From a bacterium (GTDB taxonomy: Bacteria > Bacillota > Bacilli > Lactobacillales > Streptococcaceae): a stretch of 40,218 nt of DNA. The translations under genes were made by a program, and so were the position numbers. The DNA is taken from NCBI GenBank assembly GCA_905221505.1, contig CAJNDL010000018.1, forward strand, positions 1 to 40,218, given 5' to 3'. The notes beneath the pieces were generated by a model, which saw only the letters and a list, made by a program, of their open reading frames with translations, was not told the origin of the DNA and made no database searches. Shown one piece after another: positions 26,155-35,947 of this stretch (positions within the stretch are counted from its first letter, which is position 1; every line of letters starts with the position of its first letter).

Positions 26155-26226
26155 AATAGCTTCCTCCACTAGTTTTTGATTTCTTCTATTTTACCACATT
26201 TTGCCGTTTAAAGCTTAAGAAAATTA

Positions 26227-26235
26227 TGATATACT
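26227..26235 (+). promoter_or_regulatory. Extended -10 promoter of the tdk operon
   Basis: TGATATACT at 26227-26235, 42 nt before the tdk ATG. Confidence 0.65.
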
Positions 26236-26277
26236 AGAATGTAGCAAAAATTTAGAAATGGACGTGAAGCAAGAAAC

Positions 26278-26868
26278 ATGGCACAGTTGTATTATCGTTA
26301 TGGGACCATGAACTCTGGTAAGACGATTGAGATTCTCAAGGTGGCCTATAACTACGAGGAGCAAGGAAAGGGAGTTGTGATTATGACCTCGGCTCTGGAT
26401 ACGCGTGACGGTGTTGGCTATGTGTCGAGTCGAATTGGCATGAAACGCCCTGCCCTTGCGATTGAGGAAACAACGGATATCTTTGGCTATATCCGAGACC
26501 TACCAGAAAAACCTTACTGTGTTTTGGTAGATGAAGCCCAGTTTCTCAAGCGTCACCATGTTTACGACCTAGCTCGTGTTGTGGACGAGTTAGACATACC
26601 CGTCATGGCTTTTGGTTTGAAAAATGACTTTCGCAATGAATTGTTCGAAGGTTCCAAATATCTCTTGCTTTTAGCAGATAAGATTGATGAAATCAAAACT
26701 ATCTGTCAGTATTGCAAGAAAAAGGCGACCATGGTATTACGAACTCAGGATGGACTGCCCGTTTATGATGGTGAACAGATCCAAATCGGTGGGAATGAGA
26801 CCTATATCTCGGTTTGCCGTAAACATTATTTTGCGCCTGAAATTAATAAGGAGAATGAAGAAAAATGA
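26278..26868 (+). CDS. tdk: Thymidine kinase
   Basis: It phosphorylates thymidine to dTMP in the salvage pathway. The 196-residue type II enzyme has the P-loop GTMNSGKT (about 9-16), the [11 protein letters not shown]alker B-like motif with the catalytic glutamate (about 84-94), and the structural zinc ligands CQYC (about 140-143) and CRKHY near the end. It is the first gene of a long same-strand run and overlaps prfA by 4 nt (ATGA). Confidence 0.96.
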   Translation: MAQLYYRYGTMNSGKTIEILKVAYNYEEQGKGVVIMTSALDTRDGVGYVSSRIGMKRPALAIEETTDIFGYIRDLPEKPYCVLVDEAQFLKRHHVYDLARVVDELDIPVMAFGLKNDFRNELFEGSKYLLLLADKIDEIKTICQYCKKKATMVLRTQDGLPVYDGEQIQIGGNETYISVCRKHYFAPEINKENEEK

Positions 26869-27944
26869 ACATCTATGATCAACTACAAGCTGTAGAAGAC
26901 CGTTATGAAGAATTAGGAGAGTTACTGAGTGACCCTGATGTCGTGTCTGACACCAAACGTTTCATGGAGCTTTCAAAAGAAGAGGCTTCAACTCGTGATA
27001 CAGTAACAGCCTACCGTGAGTATAAACAAGTCCTTCAAAACATCGTCGATGCTGAAGAAATGATTAAGGAATCAGGCGGAGATGCGGACTTGGAAGAAAT
27101 GGCCAAGCAAGAGCTAAAAGATGCCAAGGCTGAAAAAGAAGAATACGAAGAGAAACTGAAGATTTTGCTCCTTCCAAAGGATCCAAACGATGACAAGAAT
27201 ATCATCCTTGAAATCCGTGGAGCCGCTGGTGGAGACGAAGCAGCGCTCTTCGCTGGGGATTTGCTAACCATGTACCAAAAGTATGCGGAAGCCCAAGGTT
27301 GGCGCTTTGAAGTCATGGAAGCCTCTATAAATGGCGTCGGTGGTTTCAAAGAAGTGGTTGCCATGGTTTCTGGTCAGTCTGTATACTCTAAGCTTAAGTA
27401 CGAATCAGGTGCCCACCGTGTGCAACGTGTCCCTGTGACAGAAAGCCAAGGTCGTGTCCATACATCAACTGCCACAGTTCTTGTCATGCCTGAAGTGGAA
27501 GAAGTAGAATACGATATTGATCCAAAAGACCTTCGTGTTGATATCTATCACGCCTCTGGTGCTGGTGGACAGAACGTCAATAAGGTTGCGACTGCCGTTC
27601 GTATCGTTCACTTGCCAACCAATATAAAGGTTGAGATGCAGGAAGAACGTACCCAGCAGAAGAACCGTGAGAAGGCTATGAAAATCATCCGTGCGCGTGT
27701 TGCTGACCACTTCGCACAAATTGCTCAGGATGAACAAGATGCTGAGCGTAAGTCGACAATCGGAACTGGTGACCGTTCAGAACGTATCCGTACTTATAAC
27801 TTCCCACAAAACCGTGTCACAGACCACCGTATCGGCTTAACCCTCCAAAAACTAGATACGATTTTATCTGGTAAATTGGACGAAGTTGTGGATGCCTTGG
27901 TTCTTTATGACCAAACACAAAAATTAGAAGAATTAAACAAATAA
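26865..27944 (+). CDS. prfA: Peptide chain release factor 1
   Basis: RF1 recognises UAA and UAG and triggers peptide release. At 359 residues the GGQ catalytic motif is in [12 protein letters not shown] (GGQ about 234-236). The codon-recognition region [20 protein letters not shown] lies before it, at about 173-192. It is followed directly by prmC, which methylates the GGQ glutamine, with start and stop overlapping by one base (TAATG). Confidence 0.97.
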   Translation: MNIYDQLQAVEDRYEELGELLSDPDVVSDTKRFMELSKEEASTRDTVTAYREYKQVLQNIVDAEEMIKESGGDADLEEMAKQELKDAKAEKEEYEEKLKILLLPKDPNDDKNIILEIRGAAGGDEAALFAGDLLTMYQKYAEAQGWRFEVMEASINGVGGFKEVVAMVSGQSVYSKLKYESGAHRVQRVPVTESQGRVHTSTATVLVMPEVEEVEYDIDPKDLRVDIYHASGAGGQNVNKVATAVRIVHLPTNIKVEMQEERTQQKNREKAMKIIRARVADHFAQIAQDEQDAERKSTIGTGDRSERIRTYNFPQNRVTDHRIGLTLQKLDTILSGKLDEVVDALVLYDQTQKLEELNK

Positions 27945-28780
27945 TGAAATTAGCTCAATTATTTTCAGATTTTGAAGAAGAGTTGATAAGACAAGGAGAG
28001 GAAGCTGAAAGCCTCTCTTTTGTCTATCGTAGCCTTAAAAATTTATCCTTTACAGACTTTGTTTTTGCCCTCCAGCAGGAAGTGACGAAAGAGGAAGAAG
28101 TATTTGTAAAAGAAATTTTCCAACAATTAGGAGCTCACAAGCCAGCTCAGTATATCATTGGACAGGCAGATTTTTATGGAATGCAGTTAAAAGTTGATGA
28201 GCGAGTATTGATTCCTCGTCCAGAGACAGAAGAGTTGGTGGAGCTCATTCTAGCTGAAAATCCTGAGACGAATCTGTCAGTTCTGGATATTGGAACAGGT
28301 AGTGGAGCAATTGCTCTCGCCCTAGCAAAAAACAGACCAAATTGGTCAGTGACAGCAGCAGATATTTCCCAAGATGCTTTAGATTTAGCTAGTGAAAATG
28401 CTAAAAATCAAAATCTTCAAATATTTTTAAAAAAATCTGACTGTTTTACAGAAATTTCTGAAAAATATGATATAATTGTTTCCAATCCACCCTATATCTC
28501 TCGTGAAGATGAGTCAGAGGTCGGCTTGAATGTTTTGCATTCGGAGCCTCATCTAGCTCTCTTTGCAGACGAGGATGGCCTAGCTATTTACCGTAGAATT
28601 GCGGAAAATGCAAAAGACTATCTCAAAGATGGTGGTAAGATTTACCTTGAAATTGGATACAAGCAAGGTCAAAGTGTTCCTGCGTTTTTTAAGAAACATT
28701 TTCCTGAAAAAAGAGTACGAACACTCAAGGACCAATTTGGTCAAGATAGGATGGTTGTGGTTGATGATGGACAGGATTAG
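27944..28780 (+). CDS. prmC: Release factor glutamine methyltransferase PrmC
   Basis: The SAM-dependent enzyme methylates the GGQ glutamine of RF1 and RF2. The 278-residue protein has an N-terminal helical domain, then LIPRPETEELVE (about 88-99), the SAM motif VLDIGTGSGAIALALA (about 111-126) and the catalytic NPPYI (about 181-185). It is genetically coupled to its substrate gene prfA and overlaps the Sua5-family gene by 14 to 17 nt. Confidence 0.96.
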   Translation: MKLAQLFSDFEEELIRQGEEAESLSFVYRSLKNLSFTDFVFALQQEVTKEEEVFVKEIFQQLGAHKPAQYIIGQADFYGMQLKVDERVLIPRPETEELVELILAENPETNLSVLDIGTGSGAIALALAKNRPNWSVTAADISQDALDLASENAKNQNLQIFLKKSDCFTEISEKYDIIVSNPPYISREDESEVGLNVLHSEPHLALFADEDGLAIYRRIAENAKDYLKDGGKIYLEIGYKQGQSVPAFFKKHFPEKRVRTLKDQFGQDRMVVVDDGQD

Positions 28781-29366
28781 ACAAGAGTTGGAAAAGGGCG
28801 GAGTTGTCGTTCTGCCTACGGAGACAGTTTACGGTCTCTTTGCCAAGGCTCTAGACGAAAAAGCAGTTGACCATGTTTACCAGCTCAAACGTCGCCCTAG
28901 AGACAAGGCACTTAATCTCAATGTTGCCTCTTTAGAGGATATCTTGCACTTTTCAAAGAATCAGCCAACTTATCTACAAAAACTTGTAGAGACCTTTTTA
29001 CCTGGTCCTTTGACCATTATTCTCGAAGCCAATGACAGAGTCCCCTATTGGGTTAACTCTGGTCTTGCAACGGTGGGATTTCGAATGCCCAGTCACCCCA
29101 TTACACTAGATTTGATTTGTGAGACAGGTCCATTGATTGGGCCGTCTGCCAATATTTCAGGTCAGGCAAGTGGGGTAACCTTTGATCAAATTCTGAAGGA
29201 TTTTGACCAAGAAGTTTTGGGTCTAGAAGACGATGCTTTTCTAACTGGACAGGATTCTACTATCTTGGACTTGTCTGGAGACAAGGTGAAAATCTTACGC
29301 CAAGGGGCCATTAAGCGAGAAGATATTCTTGCTCGGTTGCCAGAGATTTCTTTTGAGGAGGAATGA
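28764..29366 (+). CDS. Threonylcarbamoyl-AMP synthase (Sua5/YrdC/YwlC family)
   Basis: The enzyme uses threonine, bicarbonate and ATP to make threonylcarbamoyl-AMP for the t6A37 modification of tRNAs reading ANN codons. The roughly 200-residue protein is a single YrdC domain: VVVLPTETVYGLFAKA, LKRRPRDKALNL (KRxxxKP-like RNA/ATP site), GFRMPSHP and GPLIGPSANISG. The C-terminal Sua5 domain is absent. Start codons ATG 28764 and 28767 are adjacent; either is possible. It overlaps prmC at the start. Confidence 0.9.
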   Translation: MMDRIRQELEKGGVVVLPTETVYGLFAKALDEKAVDHVYQLKRRPRDKALNLNVASLEDILHFSKNQPTYLQKLVETFLPGPLTIILEANDRVPYWVNSGLATVGFRMPSHPITLDLICETGPLIGPSANISGQASGVTFDQILKDFDQEVLGLEDDAFLTGQDSTILDLSGDKVKILRQGAIKREDILARLPEISFEEE

Positions 29367-29367
29367 G

Positions 29368-29799
29368 ATGCTAAGAGATTTAAGAGAAACTGATGTGAAA
29401 GCCATTTGTAAAATTAACCAAGAGGCTTTGGGCTATTCTTTTAGTCTAGAGGACACGGCTAGTCAACTAGCTAGATTATCTCAGGATTCACATCATTTCC
29501 TACTTGCTTATGAGGATACAGCTAGTCATGCCTTGCTTGGATATGTCCACGCTGAGGTCTATGAATCACTTTATTCTAAAGCAGGATTTAATATTTTAGC
29601 TTTAGCAGTTTCACCTCAAGCGCAAGGTCAAGGTATTGGTAAAAGCTTATTACAAGGGTTGGAAGAAGAAGCAAAAAGACGTGGTTATGGGTTTATTCGC
29701 TTAAACTCTGCCGATCATCGTCTGGGGGCTCATGCATTTTATGAAAAAGTTGGTTATACTTGTGATAAAATGCAGAAACGGTTTATTCGCATCTTTTAG
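29368..29799 (+). CDS. GNAT family N-acetyltransferase
   Basis: The 143-residue protein has the acetyl-CoA motif A region VSPQAQGQGIGKSLLQGLEEE (split around residues 86-105) and the C-terminal HAFYEKVGY typical of GNAT enzymes. The start ATG at 29368 has GAGGAGG upstream, at the end of the Sua5-family gene. The position next to tRNA and ribosome-factor genes recalls RimI-type enzymes, but the substrate cannot be read from the sequence. Confidence 0.85.
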   Translation: MLRDLRETDVKAICKINQEALGYSFSLEDTASQLARLSQDSHHFLLAYEDTASHALLGYVHAEVYESLYSKAGFNILALAVSPQAQGQGIGKSLLQGLEEEAKRRGYGFIRLNSADHRLGAHAFYEKVGYTCDKMQKRFIRIF

Positions 29800-29860
29800 T
29801 TTGATTTTCTAATAAGAAAATGAAACTAATGGACTAGTCACACAATAAAGGAGAAGACCT

Positions 29861-31117
29861 ATGATTTTTGACAAAGATGATTTTAAAGCATACGATGCTG
29901 ATCTCTGGAATGCTATTGCCAAAGAAGAAGAACGCCAACAAAATAATATTGAGTTGATTGCTTCGGAAAACGTAGTTTCCAAGGCTGTTATGGCAGCTCA
30001 AGGGTCTATCTTGACGAATAAATACGCCGAAGGTTACCCAGGTCGCCGTTATTATGGTGGAACTGATGTGGTAGACGTGGTAGAAAGTCTAGCTATTGAA
30101 CGGGCAAAAGAAATTTTCGGTGCTAAATTTGCCAATGTCCAACCTCACTCAGGCAGCCAAGCAAACTGTGCGGCATACATGGCCTTGATTGAGCCAGGTG
30201 ATACCGTTATGGGAATGGATTTGGCAGCAGGTGGACACTTGACCCACGGGGCTCCAGTTAGCTTCTCAGGTCAAACCTACAACTTTGTTTCTTACAGTGT
30301 TGACCCTGAAACGGAACTCTTGGATTTTGATGCTATCTTAAAACAAGCCCAAGAAGTAAAACCAAAATTGATCGTAGCAGGTGCTTCAGCCTATTCTCAA
30401 ATTATCGACTTTTCAAAATTCCGTGAAATTGCAGATGCTGTTGGGGCTAAGCTTATGGTCGATATGGCCCATATCGCTGGTTTGGTGGCAGCTGGTCTTC
30501 ACCCAAGCCCAGTGCCATACGCTCATATCACTACAACAACAACCCACAAAACCCTTCGTGGCCCTCGTGGTGGTTTGATTTTGACAAATGATGAAGACCT
30601 AGCTAAGAAAATCAATTCTGCTATTTTCCCAGGTATTCAGGGTGGTCCTTTAGAGCATGTTGTGGCTGCTAAGGCTGTTTCCTTCAAAGAAGTTTTGGAT
30701 CCAGCCTTCAAGGAATATGCTGCTAACGTTATCAAGAACAGCAAGGCTATGGTAGAAGTCTTCTTGCAAGACCCTGATTTCCGTATCATTTCTGGTGGGA
30801 CTGAAAACCACCTTTTCCTAGTTGATGTAACCAAGGTTGTAGAAAACGGAAAAGTTGCTCAAAACTTGCTGGATGAAGTCAATATTACTCTAAATAAAAA
30901 CTCAATCCCTTACGAAACCTTGTCACCATTTAAGACAAGTGGTATTCGTATCGGATCTGCAGCTATTACTGCACGTGGATTTGGTGAAGAAGAGAGTCGT
31001 AAAGTGGCTGAACTCATCATCAAAACCCTTAAAAATGCAGAGAATGAAGCTGTCTTAGAAGAAGTGAGAAGTGAAGTCAAAGCATTAACAGATGCCTTCC
31101 CACTATACGAGGACTAA
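29861..31117 (+). CDS. glyA: Serine hydroxymethyltransferase
   Basis: GlyA interconverts serine and glycine while loading a one-carbon unit onto tetrahydrofolate. The 418-residue PLP enzyme has the Schiff-base lysine in [14 protein letters not shown] (Lys about 230). The N-terminal [14 protein letters not shown] and [15 protein letters not shown] bind the partner subunit's PLP site. It follows the GNAT gene after 61 nt with a good AAAGGAG. It complements fhs in this window as a source of one-carbon folates. Confidence 0.97.
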   Translation: MIFDKDDFKAYDADLWNAIAKEEERQQNNIELIASENVVSKAVMAAQGSILTNKYAEGYPGRRYYGGTDVVDVVESLAIERAKEIFGAKFANVQPHSGSQANCAAYMALIEPGDTVMGMDLAAGGHLTHGAPVSFSGQTYNFVSYSVDPETELLDFDAILKQAQEVKPKLIVAGASAYSQIIDFSKFREIADAVGAKLMVDMAHIAGLVAAGLHPSPVPYAHITTTTTHKTLRGPRGGLILTNDEDLAKKINSAIFPGIQGGPLEHVVAAKAVSFKEVLDPAFKEYAANVIKNSKAMVEVFLQDPDFRIISGGTENHLFLVDVTKVVENGKVAQNLLDEVNITLNKNSIPYETLSPFKTSGIRIGSAAITARGFGEEESRKVAELIIKTLKNAENEAVLEEVRSEVKALTDAFPLYED

Positions 31118-31124
31118 AATTTTT

Positions 31125-32099
31125 ATGGACATTTATATTAAGAAAGCCATTATCCATCAGTTCAGTCCGGATGATACCGAGCTGTTCTTGGCGGATAAGT
31201 TTCTCAATATCACTCCAAAAATCGAAGAATACCTGCGTAAAAAAATTGAACGTGTGTATTCAGATGAAGCCAAGACTGGGATTTTCGAAGAAGAAAATCC
31301 CTTCTTCAATCACATCACAGACGATTTATTGGAAACATCAGTAACACTGGCTAATCTCTGGAAAGAAGAGTTCAGCATTTCTGAAAATCTAAAGACCAAT
31401 GACTTGATTTTTGTGCAATTTTCTAAAGAAGGCGTGGAACATTTTGCTTTCTTACGAATTGCCCTGCGGGAGACCTTGACCCACCTCGGTGGAGAGGTTG
31501 ATAATCCAATCAAGCTGACTCAGAATAACCTGCCTGGATTTGGAACGGGGGCTGATGAGGCCTTGGTGGTTAATCTCCAAAGCCGCAAGTACCATCTGAT
31601 TGAAAAACGCATCAAGTACAACGGAGCTTTCTTGAACTATTTTTCAGATAATCTTCTAGCCGTCGCCCCTAAGATTTCACCCAAGAAATCTATCAAGGAA
31701 CTGGAAAAAACAGCCCAGAGAATTGCTGAGACTTTTAACACAGACGATTTTCAATTTCAATCTAAGGTCAAATCAGCGATTTTCAACAACCTAGAAGAAA
31801 GCAATGAATTGTCACCCGAAAAATTGGCCAATGACCTTTTTGATAATAATCTAACGGCTCGATTGAGTTTTATTGATCAAGTCAAAGAAGCAGTACCAGA
31901 GCCAGTTCAATTTGATGAAATTGATGCCAGTCGCCAATTAAAGAAATTTGAAAACCAAAAACTCTCCTTGTCAAATGGAATTGAGCTCATCGTTCCCAAT
32001 AATGTCTATCAAGACGCCGAGTCTGTTGAATTTATCCAAAACGACAATGGAACTTACTCTATCTTAATCAAAAATATCGAGGATATTCAAAGTAAATAA
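31125..32099 (+). CDS. Nucleoid-associated protein (YejK/NdpA family)
   Basis: This 324-residue soluble protein ([20 protein letters not shown]) belongs to the nucleoid-associated PF04245-type family, whose E. coli member YejK binds [20 protein letters not shown] and the central [22 protein letters not shown] region fit. The start ATG at 31125 lies 7 nt after the glyA stop; an upstream in-frame ATG inside glyA is ignored. The biological role in streptococci is not known. It overlaps the next gene by one base. Confidence 0.85.
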   Translation: MDIYIKKAIIHQFSPDDTELFLADKFLNITPKIEEYLRKKIERVYSDEAKTGIFEEENPFFNHITDDLLETSVTLANLWKEEFSISENLKTNDLIFVQFSKEGVEHFAFLRIALRETLTHLGGEVDNPIKLTQNNLPGFGTGADEALVVNLQSRKYHLIEKRIKYNGAFLNYFSDNLLAVAPKISPKKSIKELEKTAQRIAETFNTDDFQFQSKVKSAIFNNLEESNELSPEKLANDLFDNNLTARLSFIDQVKEAVPEPVQFDEIDASRQLKKFENQKLSLSNGIELIVPNNVYQDAESVEFIQNDNGTYSILIKNIEDIQSK

Positions 32100-32713
32100 T
32101 GTTTAAACGAATTCGAAGAGTGCTTGTACTAGCAGTCTTCCTTTTTGCTGGCTATAAAGCTTACCGCGTTCACCAAGATGTCAAGCAAGTCATGACCTAT
32201 CAACCCATGGTGCGCGAAATCTTGAGTGAAAAAGACACCCCAGCAAACGAAGAGCTCGTGCTCGCTATGATTTATACTGAAACAAAAGGTAAAGAAGGCG
32301 ACGTCATGCAATCTAGTGAGTCTGCAAGTGGTTCCACCAATACCATCAATGATAATGCCTCTAGCATTCGACAAGGTGTGCAAACTCTGACAGACAATCT
32401 CTATCTGGCCCAGAAGAAGGATGTTGATGTCTGGACGGCTGTGCAAGCCTATAATTTTGGTCCTGCCTATATCGATTATATCGCTCAAAATGGCAAGGAA
32501 AATACCTTGGCTCTGGCCAAACAGTACTCCCGTGATACTGTTGCTCCCTTGCTGGGCAATACCACTGGAAAGACTTATAGTTATATTCACCCTATTTCTA
32601 TCTTCCACGGTGCTGAACTCTACGTAAATGGGGGGAACTATTACTATTCTAGACAGGTGCAACTCAATCTTTATATCATCAAATGTTTCACTCTCTTTTC
32701 GACATCTGGCTAG
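32099..32713 (+). CDS. Membrane-anchored lysozyme-like protein (PvaA-like family)
   Basis: The 204-residue protein has an N-terminal hydrophobic helix (about residues 7-22), so it is a signal-anchored extracellular domain. The rest resembles the lysozyme-like/PvaA-type transglycosylase fold. A catalytic-type glutamate sits in [19 protein letters not shown] (Glu about 61), and [17 protein letters not shown] is the helical core. It probably cuts or remodels peptidoglycan. The stop overlaps the terminator, and the last ten residues ([10 protein letters not shown]) are encoded by the run-up to that hairpin, so the natural C-terminus may have been extended. Confidence 0.8.
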   Translation: MFKRIRRVLVLAVFLFAGYKAYRVHQDVKQVMTYQPMVREILSEKDTPANEELVLAMIYTETKGKEGDVMQSSESASGSTNTINDNASSIRQGVQTLTDNLYLAQKKDVDVWTAVQAYNFGPAYIDYIAQNGKENTLALAKQYSRDTVAPLLGNTTGKTYSYIHPISIFHGAELYVNGGNYYYSRQVQLNLYIIKCFTLFSTSG

Positions 32714-32727
32714 TCCAGGTGTTTTTG
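32702..32727 (+). terminator. Terminator after the tdk-to-lysozyme run
   Basis: ACATCTGG (32702-32709) pairs with CCAGGTGT (32715-32722) with one G-U pair, then TTTTTG. The TAG stop of the preceding gene is in the loop. Confidence 0.75.
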
Positions 32728-32786
32728 TTATAAGTTTTCTTTAAGATAGATATATTACTCTAGAAAGGTAAAGGAGGAAATTCCCT

Positions 32787-33761
32787 ATGAGAAAGAAACT
32801 CTTTCTGACCAGTGCTGCGGTCTTGTGGGCAGTAACAGCTATGAATAGCGCCCATGCAGCAACAGATGTGCAAAAAGTTATCGATGAAACCTATGTTCAA
32901 CCTGAATATGTCCTAGGTTCATCACTCTCTGAAGACCAAAAAAATCAAACCCTTAAGAAATTAGGCTACAATTCCTCAACAGATACCAAAGAACTCAAGA
33001 CTATGACGCCTGATGTCTATTCTAAAATCATGAATGTAGCAAATGACTCTAGTTTACAGTTGTATTCATCAGCCAAGATTCAAAAACTAGGTGATAAGTC
33101 GCCACTTGAGGTCAAGATTGAAACACCAGAAAACATCACTAAGGTGACTCAGGATATGTACCGAAATGCAGCAGTAACGCTGGGTGTGGAACATGCCAAG
33201 ATCACTGTAGCAGCCCCCATTCCAGTTACAGGCGAGAGTGCTTTAGCAGGAATTTATTATTCGCTAGAGGCTAATGGAGCTAAGGTGCCGCAGGCCAACA
33301 AAGACTTAGCTCAAGAAGAGCTAAAGGCTTTATCAGATATCAATGCTGAAAACAAGGACAAATCAGGCTATGATGCTAATAAATTAAACGTTGCCCTAGC
33401 TGATATCAAGTCAGGACTAGCCAAAGCTAAAGAAAGTAAGGGAAATCTGACAGAGGAAGATGTCCGTAAAATCGTTGAAGATACCTTGAAAAATTACAAA
33501 CTCGATCAGGTCATAACAGGAAACCAGATCAATATCATCATCAATTTTGCATTGAATCTCTCAAAAAGTGATATCCTCAGCAATACAGACTTCACTAAAA
33601 CCCTAAATGACCTTAAACAAAGTATCGTTTCACAAGCTGGCGACAGTTTTAAAAATATCAACCTTAACTTTGATGCGGATAAGGCGCTGGAGGATGGAGG
33701 TAACTTCTTAAGCTCCCTCTGGCAAGCCATTGTCAACTTCTTCAAGAGTTTTGGTTCTTAA
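32787..33761 (+). CDS. Secreted DUF1002 family protein
   Basis: This 324-residue protein has a clear signal peptide (MRKKLFLTSAAVLWAVTAMN, cleavage after SAHA, about residue 24). The mature part is acidic and lysine-rich, matching the DUF1002 (YpuA-like) family of unknown function. It has a C-terminal amphipathic, aromatic stretch (FLSSLWQAIVNFFKSFG). It has its own AAAGGAGG ribosome binding site and follows the terminator of the lysozyme-like gene. Its TAA stop is immediately adjacent to, and overlaps by a base, a BOX element. Confidence 0.85.
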   Translation: MRKKLFLTSAAVLWAVTAMNSAHAATDVQKVIDETYVQPEYVLGSSLSEDQKNQTLKKLGYNSSTDTKELKTMTPDVYSKIMNVANDSSLQLYSSAKIQKLGDKSPLEVKIETPENITKVTQDMYRNAAVTLGVEHAKITVAAPIPVTGESALAGIYYSLEANGAKVPQANKDLAQEELKALSDINAENKDKSGYDANKLNVALADIKSGLAKAKESKGNLTEEDVRKIVEDTLKNYKLDQVITGNQINIIINFALNLSKSDILSNTDFTKTLNDLKQSIVSQAGDSFKNINLNFDADKALEDGGNFLSSLWQAIVNFFKSFGS

Positions 33762-33912
33762 TACTCTTCGAAAATCTCTTCAAACCACGTCAACGTCGCC
33801 TTGCCGTAGATATATGTAACTGACTTCGTCAGTCTTATCTACAACCTCAAAGCAGTGCTTTGAGCAGCCTGTGGCTAGTTACCTAGTTTGCTCTTTGATT
33901 TTCATTGAGTAT
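33761..33912 (+). repeat. BOX element A1-B1-C1
   Basis: boxA 33761 to about 33819, one 45-bp boxB at 33820-33864, boxC 33865-33912. Terminal inverted repeat ATACTC/GAGTAT. The boxA contains the CGTCGCCTTGCCGTAG segment known from BOX-PCR typing. Confidence 0.95.
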
Positions 33913-33985
33913 AAGCTGTTACAAAAAGGTAGTCAGATTTTTTCAGAAAAATGTTTTATAAATATTCACAAATCTCCTATATTTA

Positions 33986-33994
33986 TGGTAAAAT
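33986..33994 (+). promoter_or_regulatory. Extended -10 promoter of the permease gene
   Basis: TGGTAAAAT at 33986-33994, about 30 nt before the start codon. Confidence 0.55.
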
Positions 33995-34023
33995 AGAATC
34001 ATCATTTTATTTTGGAGTCAAAG

Positions 34024-35415
34024 ATGAATATATTTAGAACAAAGAACGTTAGTTTGGATAAAACGGAGATGCACAGGCATTTGAAGTTATGGGATTTGAT
34101 TTTGCTGGGTATCGGAGCCATGGTTGGGACAGGCGTCTTTACGATTACAGGTACTGCAGCTGCAACGCTTGCTGGTCCAGCCCTAGTGATTTCAATCGTC
34201 ATTTCTGCCTTGTGCGTGGGATTATCAGCCCTCTTTTTTGCAGAATTTGCTTCACGAGTACCTGCTACAGGTGGTGCCTACAGTTATCTCTATGCCATTT
34301 TAGGAGAATTTCCAGCTTGGTTGGCTGGTTGGTTAACCATGATGGAGTTTATGACAGCCATATCAGGTGTGGCTTCGGGTTGGGCAGCTTATTTTAAAGG
34401 CTTGCTTTCTCAATACGGGATAGCCCTTCCTCAGGCATTAAATGGTACCTTTAATCCTCAAGCAGGGACATTTATTGATTTATTGCCTATTCTTGTCTTG
34501 GTCTTGGTGACCTCGCTTGTTTTACTCAATGCTAAAGCAGCCTTACGCTTTAATTCTATTCTAGTTATTTTGAAATTTTCCGCTTTAGCCCTCTTTATTT
34601 TGGTGGGAATTTGGCATATCAAGCTTGATAATTGGAGCGATTTTGCTCCTTACGGTTTTGGACAAATCTATGGCGCTAGTACTGGTATTATGGCTGGTGC
34701 GTCCTTAATGTTCTTTGGATTTTTGGGATTTGAATCGATCTCTATGGCTGTAGATGAGGTCAAGACTCCTCAAAAAAATATTCCTAGAGGGATTGTCTTA
34801 TCGCTTTCTATCGTAACCATTCTTTATGCCTTGGTGACGCTTGTCTTGACTGGTGTGGTTCACTATAGTCATCTAAATGTAGACGATGCTGTTGCCTTTG
34901 CGCTTCGTAGTGTTGGGATTAGTTGGGCAGCTAATTATGTGTCATTAGTGGCTATCTTAACCTTGATTACAGTTTGCATCTCGATGACCTATGCTCTGTC
35001 GCGTATGATTTACAGTTTAGCGCGTGACGGATTGATGCCTGCTGCCTTTAAAGAACTGACCAAAACAAGCAAGGTACCTAAAAATGCTACTATTTTAACA
35101 GGTCTAGCTTCAGCAGTAGCAGCAGGAATGTTCCCTCTTGCTAGTATTGCAGCCTTCTTAAATATTTGTACCTTGGCCTACTTGATCATGCTGGCTTATG
35201 GTCTGATTCGCTTACGGAAAGAAAAAGGGATACCCAAAGCTGGAGAATTTAAAACACCATTGGTACCTCTGTTACCAATTTTATCAATCATCATTTGTTT
35301 GTCCTTTATGTTGCAGTATAATATGGAAACTTGGATTGCTTTCCTAGTTGCATTGTTAGTAGGAAGTATTATTTACTTTACTTATGGTTATAAGCATTCT
35401 ACCATAGAAGAATAA
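34024..35415 (+). CDS. APC family amino acid permease
   Basis: The 463-residue integral membrane protein has about twelve transmembrane segments. It begins with the APC signature LWDLILLGIGAMVGTGVF (about 23-40) and carries FFGFLGFESISMAVDEVK (about 234-251), typical of the cationic amino acid/YfnA-like branch. It imports an amino acid by proton or substrate exchange; the specificity is not visible. The start ATG 34024 has GGAG upstream. The gene is bracketed by BOX elements, the downstream one starting within its stop codon. Confidence 0.9.
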   Translation: MNIFRTKNVSLDKTEMHRHLKLWDLILLGIGAMVGTGVFTITGTAAATLAGPALVISIVISALCVGLSALFFAEFASRVPATGGAYSYLYAILGEFPAWLAGWLTMMEFMTAISGVASGWAAYFKGLLSQYGIALPQALNGTFNPQAGTFIDLLPILVLVLVTSLVLLNAKAALRFNSILVILKFSALALFILVGIWHIKLDNWSDFAPYGFGQIYGASTGIMAGASLMFFGFLGFESISMAVDEVKTPQKNIPRGIVLSLSIVTILYALVTLVLTGVVHYSHLNVDDAVAFALRSVGISWAANYVSLVAILTLITVCISMTYALSRMIYSLARDGLMPAAFKELTKTSKVPKNATILTGLASAVAAGMFPLASIAAFLNICTLAYLIMLAYGLIRLRKEKGIPKAGEFKTPLVPLLPILSIIICLSFMLQYNMETWIAFLVALLVGSIIYFTYGYKHSTIEE

Positions 35416-35835
35416 TACTCTTCGAAAATCTCTTCAAACCACGTCAGCTTCGCCTTGCCGTATATATGGTTACTGACTTCGTCAGTTTCATCTACAACCT
35501 CAAAAACATGTTTTGAGCTGACTTCGTCAGTTTCATCTACAACCTCAAAAACATGTTTTGAGCTGACTTCGTCAGTTTCATCTACAACCTCAAAAACATG
35601 TTTTGAGCTGACTTCGTCAGTTTCATCTACAACCTCAAAAACATGTTTTGAGCTGACTTCGTCAGTTTCATCTACAACCTCAAAAACATGTTTTGAGCTG
35701 ACTTCGTCAGTTTCATCTACAACCTCAAAAACATGTTTTGAGCTGACTTCGTCAGTCTTATCTACAACCTCAAAACAGTGTTTTGAGCAGCCTGCGGCTA
35801 GATTCCTAATTTGCTCTTTGATTTTCATTGAGTAT
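35415..35835 (+). repeat. BOX element A1-B7-C1 with seven boxB modules
   Basis: boxA spans 35415-35472. Seven 45-bp boxB units start at 35473, 35518, 35563, 35608, 35653, 35698 and 35743. boxC spans 35788-35835. The first six boxB units are identical; the seventh differs (TCTTAT and AAACAGTG variants) and resembles the unit in the BOX at 33761. Each boxB can form CTGAC/GTCAG and CTCAAAA/TTTTGAG hairpins. The end repeats are ATACTC/GAGTAT. Confidence 0.96.
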
Positions 35836-35917
35836 ATAAAGTGAGAATCTGTTGAGTTGTTGAAACTCAGCAGATTTTTATATGTGAAAGAAATTTCAAA
35901 TTTTTTCTAAAAATATC

Positions 35918-35946
35918 TTGACAGATTAAATTTTTAGGAGTAGAAT
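35918..35946 (+). promoter_or_regulatory. Promoter of adcAII-pht
   Basis: Consensus TTGACA (35918-35923), 17 bp, TAGAAT (35941-35946). Confidence 0.85.
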
Positions 35947-35947
35947 G

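Noticed and set aside
32129..32662. 177-codon minus-strand open frame across the lysozyme-like gene
   Set aside because: The plus-strand frame has the hydrophobic anchor, start overlap with its neighbour and family motifs; the reverse has none.
35473..35787. CRISPR array
   Set aside because: The 45-bp units are directly adjacent with no unique spacers, and no cas genes are present.
35388..35844. Long open frames on both strands (about 129 and 146 codons) with 15-residue repeats
   Set aside because: The boxB unit is 45 bp, a multiple of three, so any stop-free frame stays open through all seven copies. There is no ribosome binding site or start in sensible context, and the region is a typical BOX element.
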